Below, in pieces: positions 45,431 to 57,315 of a DNA stretch of 64,000 bases. The stretch lies in assembly GCF_011386835.1 (NCBI RefSeq), contig NC_088795.1, positions 107,692,434-107,756,433 of the forward strand, in the 5' to 3' direction. The translations under genes and the position numbers were made by a program. The stretch's first letter is position 1; every line of letters begins with the position of its first letter. Under the pieces are notes generated by a model that saw only the letters and a list, made by a program, of their open reading frames with translations, searched no databases and was not told the DNA's origin. The DNA comes from Chrysemys picta bellii. Taxonomy: Eukaryota; Chordata; Testudines; Emydidae.

Positions 45431-45835
45431 TCAGTAGATTAATTACTATTATATTGTTAGGGTAGTATTGTAGTTACCTGTTTTAAAGTTCAGTTCAACC
45501 CAGCAGAGTGTCTCTATAAAACTGGCATTGCGAGATTCTATCTTTATTGTGACCCAATGTTTCTAAATCAAGTGTGTTCAGTGTACACAAGAAAATATGT
45601 TTTTTCACCTGCCAGGTCAGCAGATATGCTAACATCTAGCTTGGAATATTGAAATCCACATTCTAGTCCAGATCATACTTGCATGATCGCTCCTCCTGTC
45701 TCATGCTTCTTTTCTGATAGGAATCTGCTAGGTACTCTGCATACCCTTTCTTAACATCAGAACTTCTTCTGTCCTTACATGCAGTTCTTGTGAGACCCAA
45801 CTGGCAAGAAAATGATCCAGATCATCAGCCTCTAT

Positions 45836-46012
45836 TCATAGAATATCTGGGTTGGAAGGAACCTCAGGAAATCATCTAGTTCAACCCCCTGCTCAAAGCA
45901 GGACCAATCCCTAGACAGATTTTTGCCCCAGATCCCTAAGTAGCCCCCTTAAGGATTAAACTCACAACCCTGGGTTTAGCAGGCCAATGCTCAAACCACT
46001 GAGCTATCCCCT
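45836..46012 (-). mobile_element. tRNA-headed SINE with CR1 tail (Cry type)
   Basis: Second copy of the SINE at 44447, about 80-85 percent similar by eye. The head on the minus strand is GGATAGCTCAGTGGTTTGAG, and the tail is read here as CATAGAATATCTGGGTTGGA. It lies only about 1.2 kb away and in the same orientation, with a CR1 3' end between the two. Confidence 0.87.
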
Positions 46013-47025
46013 ATTGTCTTGGGGAAAAACCCCACCAACCATTTGTTCTTCAGTGGACTTTGATTCTCTGTTAACCTTTATTAACCTGATTTGCAGCACA
46101 GTATAAGCCTAATATACTTAATCTTTGCCTCCTGTGTTTTCACATTCCTGCCTGTATAGTTTATTTCTTTCTTAAATCAGCTCTCCATATTGATTACTTG
46201 TCCTAATAGTGTGTCAAAATTGCCCTCTAATACTATGATGGATTGATATGAACCCTTGCGACTTCTTCCAGGATTTATTAGGCAGAGCCTTTTAACTTTG
46301 TTGTACCTTCTGTGTTTCCTTCATAACATATTACAGATGGCATCCCTTTGAGAAATAAGTAGTTTTCCTAAAAAGTCCTGTAGGGAGGAAAGTTTCTTTC
46401 TTTAAGCTATGGTTTGCAAAGACAGGATTTAGGAAACCAAAATGGATGAAACAAAACTACATAAGAGTGCTGAATATACAAAGAAAGGGGAAGAAATCAT
46501 GGCTTCCATCTGCATGTGTTATCTGTTTCAGCATGCTGGCCTTTCTCACAGTTCAATTTTTTTTTTATTTTTTTTATTTTTTAAACACAGCATTATCCTC
46601 TTAGAGGATTGAAAAGGCTATTTCTTTTCCTTGCAATTTTTGACCTTTACCATTACAAAGATACTGATTTTCTTCACAGCTTATGGAGGAAAAGCTTCAT
46701 TTGGTAACAAGTTTGATGTTCAAAACACATACACCCCCCCCCCCAAATGGCATCATGTCTTTCATGTTGGAGAGCAAGCCTGGCTCAAGATTTTAAGTTT
46801 AAAGCTTTTAAAATATGACCTGACAGCACACATGGCTGTTTTACATGTTCATTGAGGTACAAGCCACAATAACAGGATGAAGCAGCACTATAAGGCCAGT
46901 AATGGGTACTGTTCTTCATTTAGACAACCTAACAGCCAGTAGCCCCTTTCCATGTTGCTTAAGAGAAAGGTGTTCCACAGAGTTAGGGCACTTTACAACT
47001 TCTTACTATCACTTGAGAATCAGTT
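46013..47025. other. Intergenic sequence, nothing recognised
   Basis: AT-rich, with T-rich tracts at about 46557-46582 and a C11 run at 46734-46744. No gene or classifiable repeat. Confidence 0.45.
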
Positions 47026-47290
47026 TGTTTGTTTACCTGCCGCGTCCACGGTTCGCCGCTCCAGGCCAATGGGGGCTGCGGGAAGCAGCAGCCAGCACAT
47101 CCCTCGACCCGCACTGCTCCCCGCAGCCCCCATTGGCCTGGGATGGCGAACCACAGCCAGTGGGAGCTGCGATCGGCCGAACCTACAGATGCAGCAGGTA
47201 AACAAACCGGCCCGGCCTGCCAGGGTGCTTACCATGGCGGGCCACGTACCAAAGATTGCCAATCCTGGTTTAGATCAGTGTCTCTCAAAG
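47026..47290. mobile_element. GC-rich palindromic MITE (same body as 29848-30011)
   Basis: The outer arms GTTTACCTGCCGCGTCC (about 47031) and AGATGCAGCAGGTAAAC (about 47186), and the inner arms CGGTTCGCCGCTCCAGGCCA and TGGCCTGGGATGGCGAACC, are complementary. It shares CAGGTAAACAAACCGGCCCG with the copy at 29848. It probably belongs to a hAT MITE family; ends are uncertain. Confidence 0.6.
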
Positions 47291-48057
47291 CCCACCAGGG
47301 GCTTTTCTTGCAGCCACAGCCTTATGGGCAGTGATTGGAGGGGTGGGGGAAAAACAGTGGCCCCTCCCTTGGGACCACCAGGATGGGTTTGGCCCTGCCC
47401 CCCTCTGGAGCCACAATGCTGGAAGAGCAGACACCTGTGAGAGTTCCCCACCTTCCCAGGGCAGTGGGGCTCCGGCTTCCGGCTTCAGCCCTGGGGCAGG
47501 CTCCGGGCAGGTTCCAACTGCACAGCAGCCGGCTCTGGTCACAGGTTGTGGCCCCCCAGCTTCAGGACCTGGCAGACTCCATCCCTTGACCCCTCCACCC
47601 CATCACCCATGGCCTCCACTACCTCCCTCCTCATCTAAATCTTAATTTATCCCTAGCTTGCCAGGGCTGAGTAAGTCTGCTGTGAGAAGTGATATTAACA
47701 AACATACAAATATCATTTTTCACAGAAGCAGACTTACTAGCTAGCAAGTCAAACAAAAATGCAACCAAAAAAGCAATGAAACAAGACAAGAACATGCCAT
47801 GCACATTATCTGTGTTTCTATTCTGTTTAGGTCTAGTAAAGAATAGAGACAACTGTACATTATTTTTATTATTCAGTCTGCAAAAAACCCTTACATAAAT
47901 AAATTACTATGATTTGGATGTGTATATGTTCTTATTTATATGTTTTTCCTAAAGTTAATTAAGTATTTTAGGAAAAATTATCAAAAGTGGCCACCAGCAA
48001 GAGTTGGTGGCCGTACTCTGAGGCTACCAAAAAATTTGTTGTGAGAACCCCAGGCTA
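47291..48057. other. Intergenic sequence, partly GC-rich
   Basis: 47291-47640 is GC-rich and probably continues a repeat (GTGTCTCTCAAAGCC start). 47640-48057 is AT-rich. No exon was recognised; overlapping open frames in the GC-rich part have no domain. Confidence 0.4.
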
Positions 48058-48138
48058 GATAATACTTAGCCCTGCCATAAGTGCAGGGGACTGAACTAGA
48101 TAACCCCTCAAGGTCCCTTCCAGTCCTACGATTCTATG
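48058..48138 (+). mobile_element. CR1 LINE 3' tail
   Basis: CAGGGGACTGAACTAGATAA, CCCTCAAGGTCCCTTCCAGT and CCTACGATTCTATG form the typical CR1 3' terminus. About 80 bases are left. Confidence 0.85.
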
Positions 48139-49245
48139 TATTGTAGGGTAGAGGGACAAGGTGGGGTCCTCTGGCCTGAATGTGGAAAGTGTGTGTTGGA
48201 GAAGCAGGTGTTAGTATCACTCTTCTTGCATTTCATTTTTAACAATAGCAGTCTTTGTAAGTTGGTTTTGGTAAAGGTTAATGTTTATAATACATTTTTA
48301 AGTTTAAGTGTTTGTGTTTGCTTTGTCTGGCATGTTCTAAGTATCATGAACTAAAATTAAATATCTAATTATATGTCTGTCAAGTTGGTGAAATCAAATT
48401 TTTCACTAGTAACGTGAATACTGAAAATAACTAACTTCCTTTGTAAGCTGTAACAATGCCAATTTTCCACAGTCCAACCTTCACATCAGCATCAATGAAC
48501 CAGAATTGGCCTTCAAAGCAACTTTTTTTTTTGTAACCTAAAAGCATCTAAAGAAAGTGGAAAGAGGAAAAATATATCACTAGTAACAAAAAAGTTAGGA
48601 TGCAATTCTATACAGATAGAAAACAATTAAATACCACTGCTATCTACAGTTCATTTGTACTGATTTAACATTAGTAAGGGGTCTTGGGAACTATAACTAA
48701 TCCTGGTTTCAGATTTTCAGATGAAAAGTGCCATATAAGTACAAAATATTTCTTTCTATGAACCCCCAAAAAACTGCTGGATAAAACTAACTATAGAGTC
48801 ACTAGTAAATCCCAGAGCTTACATTGTGCCCTTGCTTGCCAAAATCTAATTTGTGTCCTGATCAGTAGGTATCTAAAAAGATTCAACTTATTTGTTAAAA
48901 AAAAATACAAAGCATAAAAATTAGCCACACTCTTTGTCTTGCACAAATTGTGTTTACTCCTGTCCACTGAAAAATATAGTCAGCCTTCAATTCACATGCC
49001 AGGTCCTAGTCTTCTGCGATACTATTATTTTAAAATAGGTTTGTAATTAACTCTTTTGTTAGATGTTTGTTTTGAGATTGACTGCATGGCCGTAATCATA
49101 AGAGAAGTGTCAAACTGACAAAGGGAGGTGTGGCTTCCATTTGCAATAGACTGCACCACAAACTGTCAGCAGAGAGAGGACTAAGGAAGTTGCCCCAAGG
49201 ATCTCTGGAATACATCCAGAGGACTTCCAGGATTTGAGTCAGACC
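48139..49245. other. Intergenic sequence, nothing recognised
   Basis: AT-rich, with no gene, splice-flanked exon or classifiable repeat. Confidence 0.5.
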
Positions 49246-49411
49246 AAGGCTGTGTGCACACAGCAAAGCAATAGGGCTCGGATGCTAGATCCCAGCTTAA
49301 CATGGGCTTGGACCCCCCAGCCCTGCAGAGTCCTGGGTTAACACATTGGTGTGTAGATGCCAGGCGGTTAGACTTGGGCTCGGGCTTACATTGCCGTGTA
49401 GACATAGCCTT
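49246..49411. mobile_element. Harbinger-type MITE
   Basis: The left end AAGGCTGTGTGCACACAGCA pairs with the right end in reverse, AAGGCTATGTCTACACGGCA. The interior repeats GGGCTCGGATG / TTGGGCTCGGGC and is non-coding. The TIR core TGTCTACAC resembles the Harbinger element at 30905. Confidence 0.65.
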
Positions 49412-50178
49412 ACTGTCATACATTCAGCATGCCCAATTTATATGCAAGGTATAAGTACTTTTTTGGGGTCTATAAAAAACTAATATTTGCATTGTTAACG
49501 CTGTATATGAATAATGTAGATAATAGTCTAGTGTAAATGGAAGCTGGATCTCTCTTAAAATATAGAGGGTCAAGTTCCACACACATCCATACTGTATTTG
49601 AAAGTAGAAACTGGTCCAAAATAAAAGGATATGGTGAATGCATGGGGTATACAATGTTATACACTTCACTCAATTTTGACTATAATCCTTTTTTAGGTAT
49701 TAAAATGAAGTAATACATTAATCCTAATGGTTCTGTTTAGTATTTCAGAATCCTTGGAAAAATCATAAAGAGAAATTATAATCAACAGAAGATGGGCCAC
49801 CTGGTGGTCTAGTGACAGTGCAATACACAGTCATGCAGGGATATGAGCTGGATCCTGAATTGAAGCCTGAGCTCTTCGACCAGCAGAGGCCACACACACA
49901 TACAGGTCTCGAAAAGGGTGTGTGGGATAGGGGATAAGAAAGACCTGCCATCTTAATTATGCATCCATGCTGGAAGAAAACAGAAGGCAATGGATATTGT
50001 TTCATTAGGCTGCAACTTTATTCACTTAATATATCTGGCAGTACCCGGCAACAAATTGTACAGTCCAGGTTATCATTTTCTTAATTATTTCCATATAACC
50101 TCCAATGTTGTCCCAGCATTCCAATTGCTGGAACCCTTCCACCCTCCCCTTATATGAGGTGAAAGTGGGGGGAAGGGG
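49412..50178. other. Intergenic sequence, nothing recognised
   Basis: No gene or classifiable repeat seen. Confidence 0.5.
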
Positions 50179-50415
50179 CTATAAAACAGTGGGACTCAAA
50201 CTTTTGTACTGGTGACCCTTTTCACATAGCAAGACTCTGAGTGTGACCCCCCCATATAAATTAAAAACACTTTTTTATATATTTAATACTATTATAAATG
50301 CTGGAAGCAAAGCGGGGTTTTGGGTGGAGGCTGACATCTCGCGACCCCCCCATGTAATAACCTCATGACCTCCTGAGGAGTCCCGGCACCCCGTTTGAGA
50401 GCCCCTGCTGTAAGA
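50179..50415. mobile_element. hAT-type MITE
   Basis: Element 50187-50407. The left end CAGTGGGACTCAAACTTTTG pairs with the right end in reverse, CAGGGGCTCTCAAACGGG. Flanks CTATAAAA (50179-50186) and CTGTAAGA (50408-50415) form a degenerate 8-bp duplication (6 of 8). The interior has repeated GTGACCCCCCC / GCGACCCCCCC motifs and no gene. Confidence 0.75.
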
Positions 50416-51238
50416 GAAGGGGAGTCGGCTCCTCACTGTTCCAGACGTAGGAGCACCAAGCCCCCCTTCCTTGGCTTTCTTAAAAGGGCCTAGGAAAAGG
50501 AGGAGGGTCAATTCCCCACTGTAGAAGAAGTAGGAGTCCCCAAACCCCCTTTACAGGATGCTTTCCTTCCAATCTTTTTCCAAACCACTTTATCTGATAA
50601 TGGTATCCGTTCCATAATGAGTACCTGCACAGCACATCCGCAATTAGTTTTACTTACTAAGTTGTGACATTATAACCTAACCCCTCTGCTTCACCCCACT
50701 GGGTACCAGACCAGCTGTGGAAAGGCAATCCCCACCACCACCTCACTTTAGCCAATCTAGTGCAGAGGGAAAAATTCCTTCCCAGGCTCCAAGGAAAAGG
50801 GCAACTACTGTAATGCCCACAGCAAATCAAGAGGTTTGCTGAGTTCATGGGTGGGTGGGTGCGGTCAGCCATGGCTGTATAGGGAATAAATATCCCTCCC
50901 CCACTGCCGCTCTTCCCATGAGCAGAAAGGGCAGTGCAGTGTCCTTCTCCAAACCTGGCCCTGCTCTCTGCCTTTTTCCTGTCCATCCCTGTAAGCTTCC
51001 CCCCTCCACCACACCCATTATAAAGGATTTCTTAAAGGTACAAGTCCTTTTTTATCCCAGTTAGCCAGCTCCATCTGGAAGGTTGTGATGAGCACATTCT
51101 CCGGGAACTGCTTTGGCTCACTTAAAGCTAGGCTTTGACAAGTTCTGGAGGAAGCTATATCCAGCACTTTTTGCAAGGCAAGACTCTCTTAGGCACTTTT
51201 GAAACTCACATCCTTTGATACTTAGCGACAGCTATCTA
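50416..51238. other. Intergenic sequence, nothing recognised
   Basis: No gene or classifiable repeat seen. Open frames here lack domains. Confidence 0.5.
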
Positions 51239-51548
51239 AGGGTACGTCTTCACTACCTGCCGTATCGGCGGGTAGCAATCAATTTATCCGGGATCAATAT
51301 ATCGCGTCTCGTTAAGATGAGGTATATCGATCCCCGAACGTGCTCACCGTCGACTCCGGAACTCCACCAGAGCAAGCGGCGGTAGCGCAGTCAACGGGGG
51401 AGCCGCGGCCGTCAATCCCGTGCCGTGTGGACCCCAGGTAATTCGATCTTAGATACTTCGACTTCAGCTACGCGAATAGCATAGCTGAAGTTGTGTATCT
51501 TAGATCGATCCCTCCCCCCTCTCCCCCCGCCCAGTGTAGACCAGCCCT
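51239..51548. mobile_element. 310-bp GC-rich MITE with subterminal palindromes
   Basis: The left end AGGGTACGTCTTCACTACC pairs with the right end in reverse, AGGGCTGGTCTACACTG. A TA dinucleotide flanks both ends (51237-51238 and 51549-51550). Internal palindromes include CTTCAGCTACGCG/CGAATAGCATAGCTGAAG (about 51464-51491) and TCGATCTTAGATAC/GTATCTTAGATCGA. It is CpG-rich compared with its surroundings, which suggests a young insertion. It could be mariner- or Harbinger-related; the flank does not decide. Confidence 0.75.
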
Positions 51549-51844
51549 TAGAAAGGCTGTGGGGGATCAATAGATTAAAAAGAAATAAGTAAAATGGTGA
51601 AGAACATGAAGAGGAAAACAGAAATGGAACAGAAGCATTTCTCTGATTTCTCCTAGGAAATGACATAAAAGTTCCCAAAAGTTAAAGCTCATTTTCAAGT
51701 GTTACTGTACTCTCGAGTTGGCATTCTTGTAGTGGGGGCTTGAATAAGTTATAATCAGATGAAAGACAGTTTTCTCCAATCTGATATTAGTGGATCTGTT
51801 ACGGCACTCATATTAGATCAATAATTTAACTGCATTACCTTTGT

Positions 51845-51850
51845 TTTATT
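51845..51850 (-). terminator. TBC1D19: Poly(A) signal of TBC1D19
   Basis: AATAAA on the minus strand (in GCAATAAAACAAAGG), about 300 bases past the stop codon and the best hexamer in the region. The span 51845-52151 is therefore taken as the 3' untranslated region. Other AT-rich near-matches exist closer to the stop. Confidence 0.55.
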
Positions 51851-52151
51851 GCATTTTACATGCATTTTAATACATTGATTTGCGTTATTTATATGCACAA
51901 ATAATGATTCTCATACCTCATCAGTTATATCTATTGCTGTTATGTTGAAATACAGCAGCATGCAAATACACAGGTTAGTGTGTAAAGTTATTATTTTATA
52001 TGTAGAAAAACTTACATTTAACTGTAAAGAGAACATGATCTGTAAATGACATATACATACAGTTTAATTTGGTTTTATGCAGACGTTGCATAGTTCATTA
52101 TTAGTTTCTAATGAAAGACTGGATGTGTGGTGTCAGTGACCTTGAAGCAGA

Positions 52152-52226
52152 TCAAGTGACAGTGGCAAACAGGAAGATCTGAAGAAGAGGCATAACCTTC
52201 AGGGTTGAAAGGTCAGCAAGTACAGC
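52152..52226 (-). CDS. TBC1D19: TBC1D19 last coding exon
   Basis: Encodes the last 24 residues (AVLADLSTLKVMPLLQIFLF then ATVT) and the TGA stop at 52152-52154. The acceptor is TTTTTCCCAG|GCT at 52226/52227. The exon starts in phase 0, matching the previous exon, which ends on a full codon. The sequence agrees with the C-terminus of vertebrate TBC1D19 as I recall it. TBC1D19 is a TBC-domain protein of the Rab GTPase-activating family; its Rab target is not established to my knowledge. The 3' UTR follows directly at lower coordinates. Confidence 0.93.
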   Translation of the reverse strand, partial: AVLADLSTLKVMPLLQIFLFATVT

Positions 52227-53286
52227 CTGGGAAAAAGAACAAAAAGGATTTGCTAAACTTGAAAATTGAATCAAATTTCTCTGAAGTAGTACCTAAGAAA
52301 TCAGAAAAAGTTGAGGCAAACTTGACTGCAGAATATATTGACAATAATTACCTTCTAAACTCTATTATATCATATCAGTCTGTGGAGGTTCCTTTTCCCC
52401 AGATTTTTCAATCTAACATTTCAACGCGTAAAAAAAAAAAAAAAAAAAAAAAAGTGCACCTATATGAACAGACAGCAAGTAAAGTCACTTTATTTTACCC
52501 TTTAGACTTACTTCAAATATAAACCCATGATACCAGGCACAAGAGGTCTAACATTTCAACTTGCTTCTAAAAATAACTGTACATTATGAATCTTTATCCT
52601 GTGTCTTGGGTAGCACTTGTAAGATAAGTCTGTGACTTTAATGATGACTTAAAGTGAATCATCATCTAATGGAAGTATATATTTTAAAAAAATATAACTA
52701 GTCATCACCAACATTCCATAATATAGAATAGAATTTTATCAGCTTCTTGGGGGGGGGGGGGGGGGGGATTAACAAAAATAGTAATTAGTAACAATAAGCT
52801 TCACTTTGGTCAGTTTTCACATATATAACAAGATGACATTTATCAAGATGAAATTTCTAATTCATTATTTGATAAAAGCAACCTTTTAAAATCTATGTAA
52901 TATCAAAAGGCATAGAAGCAATTATCTTTTTATATTTATTAATAAAAATGAGTGTACAAACCTCCCCAATTTTTAAGGGTAATATTCTTTAATCATATTA
53001 GTAGAATAAATTTAGACCACATACTAAAATAGTGGGGAAAAAACTCAGATACACAAAGAGCTCAATGAGAGTGCGTTGTTTATAATATTTTATATGCTTT
53101 TGTCATGTGCCAAAAAAGGAATTTTATGCACTATATTCTTGTAACTTCCTCTGAGTTTTTACCTAAGATAAGAATTTAAGCATAGAGCTTTGTATTGCAT
53201 GCCATGTACTTCTAAAGCTTAAATTGCTCTGGTTGGCAATGCATCAAGAACTATTTCAAACTCCTCTAACTGAAACTTATCCTTAC
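52227..53286 (-). other. TBC1D19: TBC1D19 last intron
   Basis: AT-rich intron with an A24 run at 52430-52453 and a G19 run at 52749-52767. No repeat family recognised. Confidence 0.8.
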
Positions 53287-53357
53287 TTCAGCTGCAGCCA
53301 GTGATGTCACCTCCATCAGGTTCACTGCTCGGAAAGCAAACACAGCAGCTGCCAGGA
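53287..53357 (-). CDS. TBC1D19: TBC1D19 penultimate coding exon
   Basis: A 71-base exon. The acceptor is CATTCTTTTTCAG|TCC at 53357/53358 and the donor GCTGAA|GTAAGG at 53287/53286. With the G carried over from the previous exon it encodes VLAAAVFAFRAVNLMEVTS then LAAAE, the helical tail of the TBC domain. The frame is open and ends on a codon boundary. The match to TBC1D19 is unambiguous over its whole length. Confidence 0.95.
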
Positions 53358-54530
53358 CTGAAAAAGAATGCACAATATTTAAACTGCTGACCTATTAATT
53401 AATTGTTAGAATTAATCTTGATCTAAAATTAACAACACACTCTCTCTCTTTAGCAATCATTCTGTTTTTGAAGGACAGTAAGTAGTGGATTTCAGTGCTC
53501 TAGTTCTTACCATGTGGCTACTCCTTCATAAAAATGAATAAGTATGTTACTGTGTTCTTTCAAAAAAGTTGAGTAATATGTTTAAGGTTTTAACTGTGTG
53601 AAAGACATGATTAAAAATAACATTTTAAATTGTTTCTTTTCTAGGCATAGGATAAACATTTATTTAAAATAGCAAAATTTCAATGCATAAAGTGAACAAA
53701 GGGCTCATTTATGTTGCTTTTGGGCTGTAAAATTAGTTTCTCTCATAAAGGGAGATATTCTCTCTCTACATATGTCGTACAGATGCAAATCTAACTAAAA
53801 GGCTAATGGTCTATTCTTAGGGCAAGAGCTTTTTATTTTATTGAGCTTCTGCCTCAGGCTAGCTTCTTGCCTCACACTGTGCCTCTGTAATAATCAGATG
53901 TGTGATATTTTCAATTAAAAAAGCAAGCTTTTAATTCCACTCTAAATTACTTGTGAAATGCTTTGCAAGCTTGTTGTGAATATAAAAAGATACAACATTT
54001 ATAATTAACTTAATTAATGATGTTACTAAAAAAAGTAAATAAAGTTCACATTTCTAAAGAGCAGGGGTATAGAGTAGTAGAAAATAAGGAGGATTTTTAA
54101 GACTCCTATTGATAGTAAAGGAGTCATCTTTTCCTGGGTCGGGGGCAGGGAGAACAACATCTTTTGTGTAGCAGTGACAAACTAACGTAAACTAGACTAT
54201 GCACTACACTATCTTTGGGGCAGGGAACATGCAAACCTTCTTTTATGTTCACAAAGCAGCTAGCATGTTATCAATGCTATCAAAAGAAAATACTACTACT
54301 AATAATATTGGAGAAGTAGTCACAATAAAACCATTTAATTCTCTGACAATTCCTGTAAGAACTGGAAAATGCATGAATTACTGCTTTACCCATTTAATAT
54401 ATATTGACTTTCAGCAAATCTATTTTCAGCAGTCATATAAAAGGAATTGAATTTTCCTCTCTTGATAACATCTATTTTCATTTAGCACGTATTATCTTTA
54501 AAATTATTGACAAATAAAATTTTCCATTAC
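53358..54530 (-). other. TBC1D19: TBC1D19 intron
   Basis: AT-rich intron without recognisable repeats. A plus-strand 83-codon open frame at 54199-54450 has no domain. Confidence 0.75.
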
Positions 54531-54646
54531 CAGCGAGAATTTCTAGAGAATTGTATCCTAGGATTCTGTCCCACAAAAGCAGAAGTTGGTCTGTAGCTAA
54601 GTAACCAGAGAATGCTCGTACCATCCATTTAAACGATATTCGTAGT
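54531..54646 (-). CDS. TBC1D19: TBC1D19 coding exon (TBC domain)
   Basis: A 116-base exon. The acceptor is TTGTTTACAG|ACT (54646/54647) and the donor CTCGCTG|GTAATGG (54531/54530). It encodes LRISFKWMVRAFSGYLATDQ then LLLLWDRILGYNSLEILA. The WDRILG box is the conserved C-terminal TBC motif. The first base completes a Pro codon begun in the upstream exon and the last base starts a Val codon. The catalytic Arg and Gln fingers of TBC proteins lie further upstream and are outside the window. Confidence 0.95.
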
Positions 54647-54934
54647 CTGTAAACAATTGGAAAACAAGAAAGTATTATATTTCTCTCACAAATTACAGAT
54701 ACACCATTTCAAAAAGAATTCCATGACCTGCAAGTCTTTGTATTTATTATTATTAATATTTATGCTGCAGTAGTGTCCTGAAACCTAATCAAGACTTGTA
54801 GGGAAACGTTCAGTATCTTCTATGTCTGGGCTCCAAATCAATTTTATTAATATAAAACTTCCTAATCCACGAAACCCATTGAAAGGGTTCTAAGTCACCT
54901 CCACCCAAAACCCTGAAACCAAAGACACCCATCC

Positions 54935-57163
54935 TGGAGGAACCAACTAAGGGGGTGTGCTCTTCTTGACCGGCTGCACACAAACAGGGAAGAATTGGTA
55001 GGGGAAGTAGAAGTGGGTTGCAACCTGGGCAGCAGTGACCATGAGATGGTCAAGTTCAGGATCCTGACAAAAGGAAGAAAGGAGAGCAGCAGAATACGGC
55101 CCTGGACTTCAGAAAAGCAGACTTTGACTCCCTCGGGGAACTGATGGGCAGGATCCCCTGAGAGGCTAATATGAGGGGGAAAGGAGCACAGGAGGTCTGG
55201 CTGTATTTTAAAGAAGCCTTATTGAGGGCACAGAACAAACCATCCCGATGTGTAGAAAGAAGAGCAAAATATGGCAGATGACCAGCTTGGCTTAACAGAG
55301 AAATCTTCTGTGAGCTTAAACACAAAAAGGAAGCTCGAGCATGCAAGAGTGTAATCAGGAAGGCCAAAGCACAATTGGAGTTGCAGCTAGCAAGGGATGT
55401 GAAGGATAAAAATGAAGGGTTTCTACAGGTATGTTAGCAACAAGAAGGTGGTCAGGGAAAGTGTGGGACCCTTATTGAATGGGGAAGGCAACCTAGTGAC
55501 AGATGATGTGGAAAAAACTGAAGTACTAAATGCTTTTGTTGCCTCCATCTTCACACACAAGGTCAGCTCCCAGACTGCTGCACTGGTGAGCAGCCCTCAG
55601 TTGTGATAAAACAGGTTAAGGACTATTTAGAAAAGCTGGATGAGCACAAGTCCATGGGGCCAGATGCAATGCATCCGAGGCTGCTGAGGGAGTTGGCTGA
55701 TGTGATTGCAGAGCCATTAGCCATTATCTTTGAAAACTCGTGGCGATCGGGGAAGGTCCCAGATGATTGGAAAAAGGCAAATATAGTGCCCATCTTTTAA
55801 AAAGGGAAGAAGGAGAATCCGGGAAACTACAGACCGGTCAGCCTCACCTGAGTCCCCTGAAAAATCATGGAGCAGGTCCTCAGGGAATCCATTTTGAAGT
55901 ACTTGGAGGGAAGGAAGGTGATCAGGAACAGTCAACATGGATTCACCAAGGGCAAGTCATGCCTGACCAACCTGATTGCCTTCTATGATAAGATAATGGG
56001 CTCTGGGATATGGGGAAAGCAGTGGACGTGATATACCTTGACTTTAGCAAAGCTTTTGATACGGTCTCCCAGCAAGTTAAAGAAGTATGGATTGGATGAA
56101 TGGACTATAAGGTGGATAGAAAGCTGGCTAGATTGTTGGACTCAACGGGTAGTGATCAACGGCTTGATGTTTAGTTGGCAGCAGGTATCAGGTATCAGGG
56201 GTCAGTCCTGGGGCCAGTTTTGTTCAACATCTTCATTAATGATCTGGATGATAGGTGGGATTGCACCCTCAGCAAGTTTGTGGATGACACTAAGCTGGGG
56301 GGAGAGGTAGATATGCTGGAGGGTAGGGATAGGGTCCAGAGTATCCTAGACAAATTGGAGGATTGGGCCAAAAGAAATCTGATGAGGTTCAACAAGGACA
56401 AGTGCAGAGTCCTGCACTTAGGACGGAAGAATCCTATGCACTGCTACAGGCTGGGGACCAACTAAACGGCAGTTCTGCAGAAAAGGACCTGGGGATTACA
56501 GTGGACAAGAAGCTGCATATGAGTCAACAGTGTGCCCTTGTTGCCAAGAAGGCTAACGGCATATTGGGCTGCATTAGTAGGAGCATTGCCAGCAGATCGA
56601 GGGAAGTGATTATTCCCCTCTATTCGGCACTGGTGAGGCCACATCTGGAGTACTGCATCCAGTTTTGGCCCCCCACTACAGAAAGGATGTGGACAAATTG
56701 GAGAGAGTCCAGCAGAGGGCAATGAAAATGATTAGGGGGCTGGGGCACATGACTTATGAGGAGAGGTTGAGATAACTGTGCTTATTAAGTCTGCAGAAGA
56801 GAAGAGTGAGGGGGCATTTGATAGCAGCCTTCAACTACCTGAAGCGGGGTTCCAAAGAGGATGGAGCTAGGCTGTTCTCAGTGGTGGCATATGACAGAAC
56901 AAGGTGCAATGGTCTCAAGTTGCAATGGGGGAGGTCTAGGTTGGATATTAGGAAAAACTATTTCACTCGGAGGGTGGCGAAGCACTGGAATGGTTACCTA
57001 GGGAGGTGGTGGACTCTCCATTGATAGAGGTTATTAAGGCCCGGCTTGACAAAGCCCTGGCTGGGATGATTTAGTTGGGGATGGTCCTGCTTTGAGCAAG
57101 GAGTTGGAATAGATGTCCTCCTGAGGTCTCTTCCAACCCTAAACTTCTATGATTCTAGTAATT
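54935..57163 (+). pseudogene. CR1 LINE, 5' truncated, ORF2 broken
   Basis: Starts inside the endonuclease domain (CTGGGCAGCAGTGACCATGA encodes the SDH motif). Next come the linker, then RT with [20 protein letters not shown] and [12 protein letters not shown] (55603-55800), [12 protein letters not shown] (in 56175-56465), [11 protein letters not shown] (in 56363-56725) and the C-terminus (56806-57024; RVAKHWNG). The 3' tail runs to TTCCAACCCTAAACTTCTAT. At least six frame changes. It lies antisense to TBC1D19. Confidence 0.9.
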
Positions 57164-57315
57164 CGCTTCTTAAAAATCTGGGGAAAAGCTATTATTATTT
57201 ATATTACACTATCATCTACAGGAGAACCAGGTTGGGGCCCCATTATAATAGGTGTTATACAAACATTACAGGAAATGACTGTCTCTGGCTCCAAGTGTTT
57301 ATGCTGGTAAGTGCC

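Noticed and set aside
44447..46012. Segmental duplication linking the two Cry-type SINEs
   Set aside because: The sequence outside the SINEs does not match, and a CR1 end lies between them; independent insertions are simpler.
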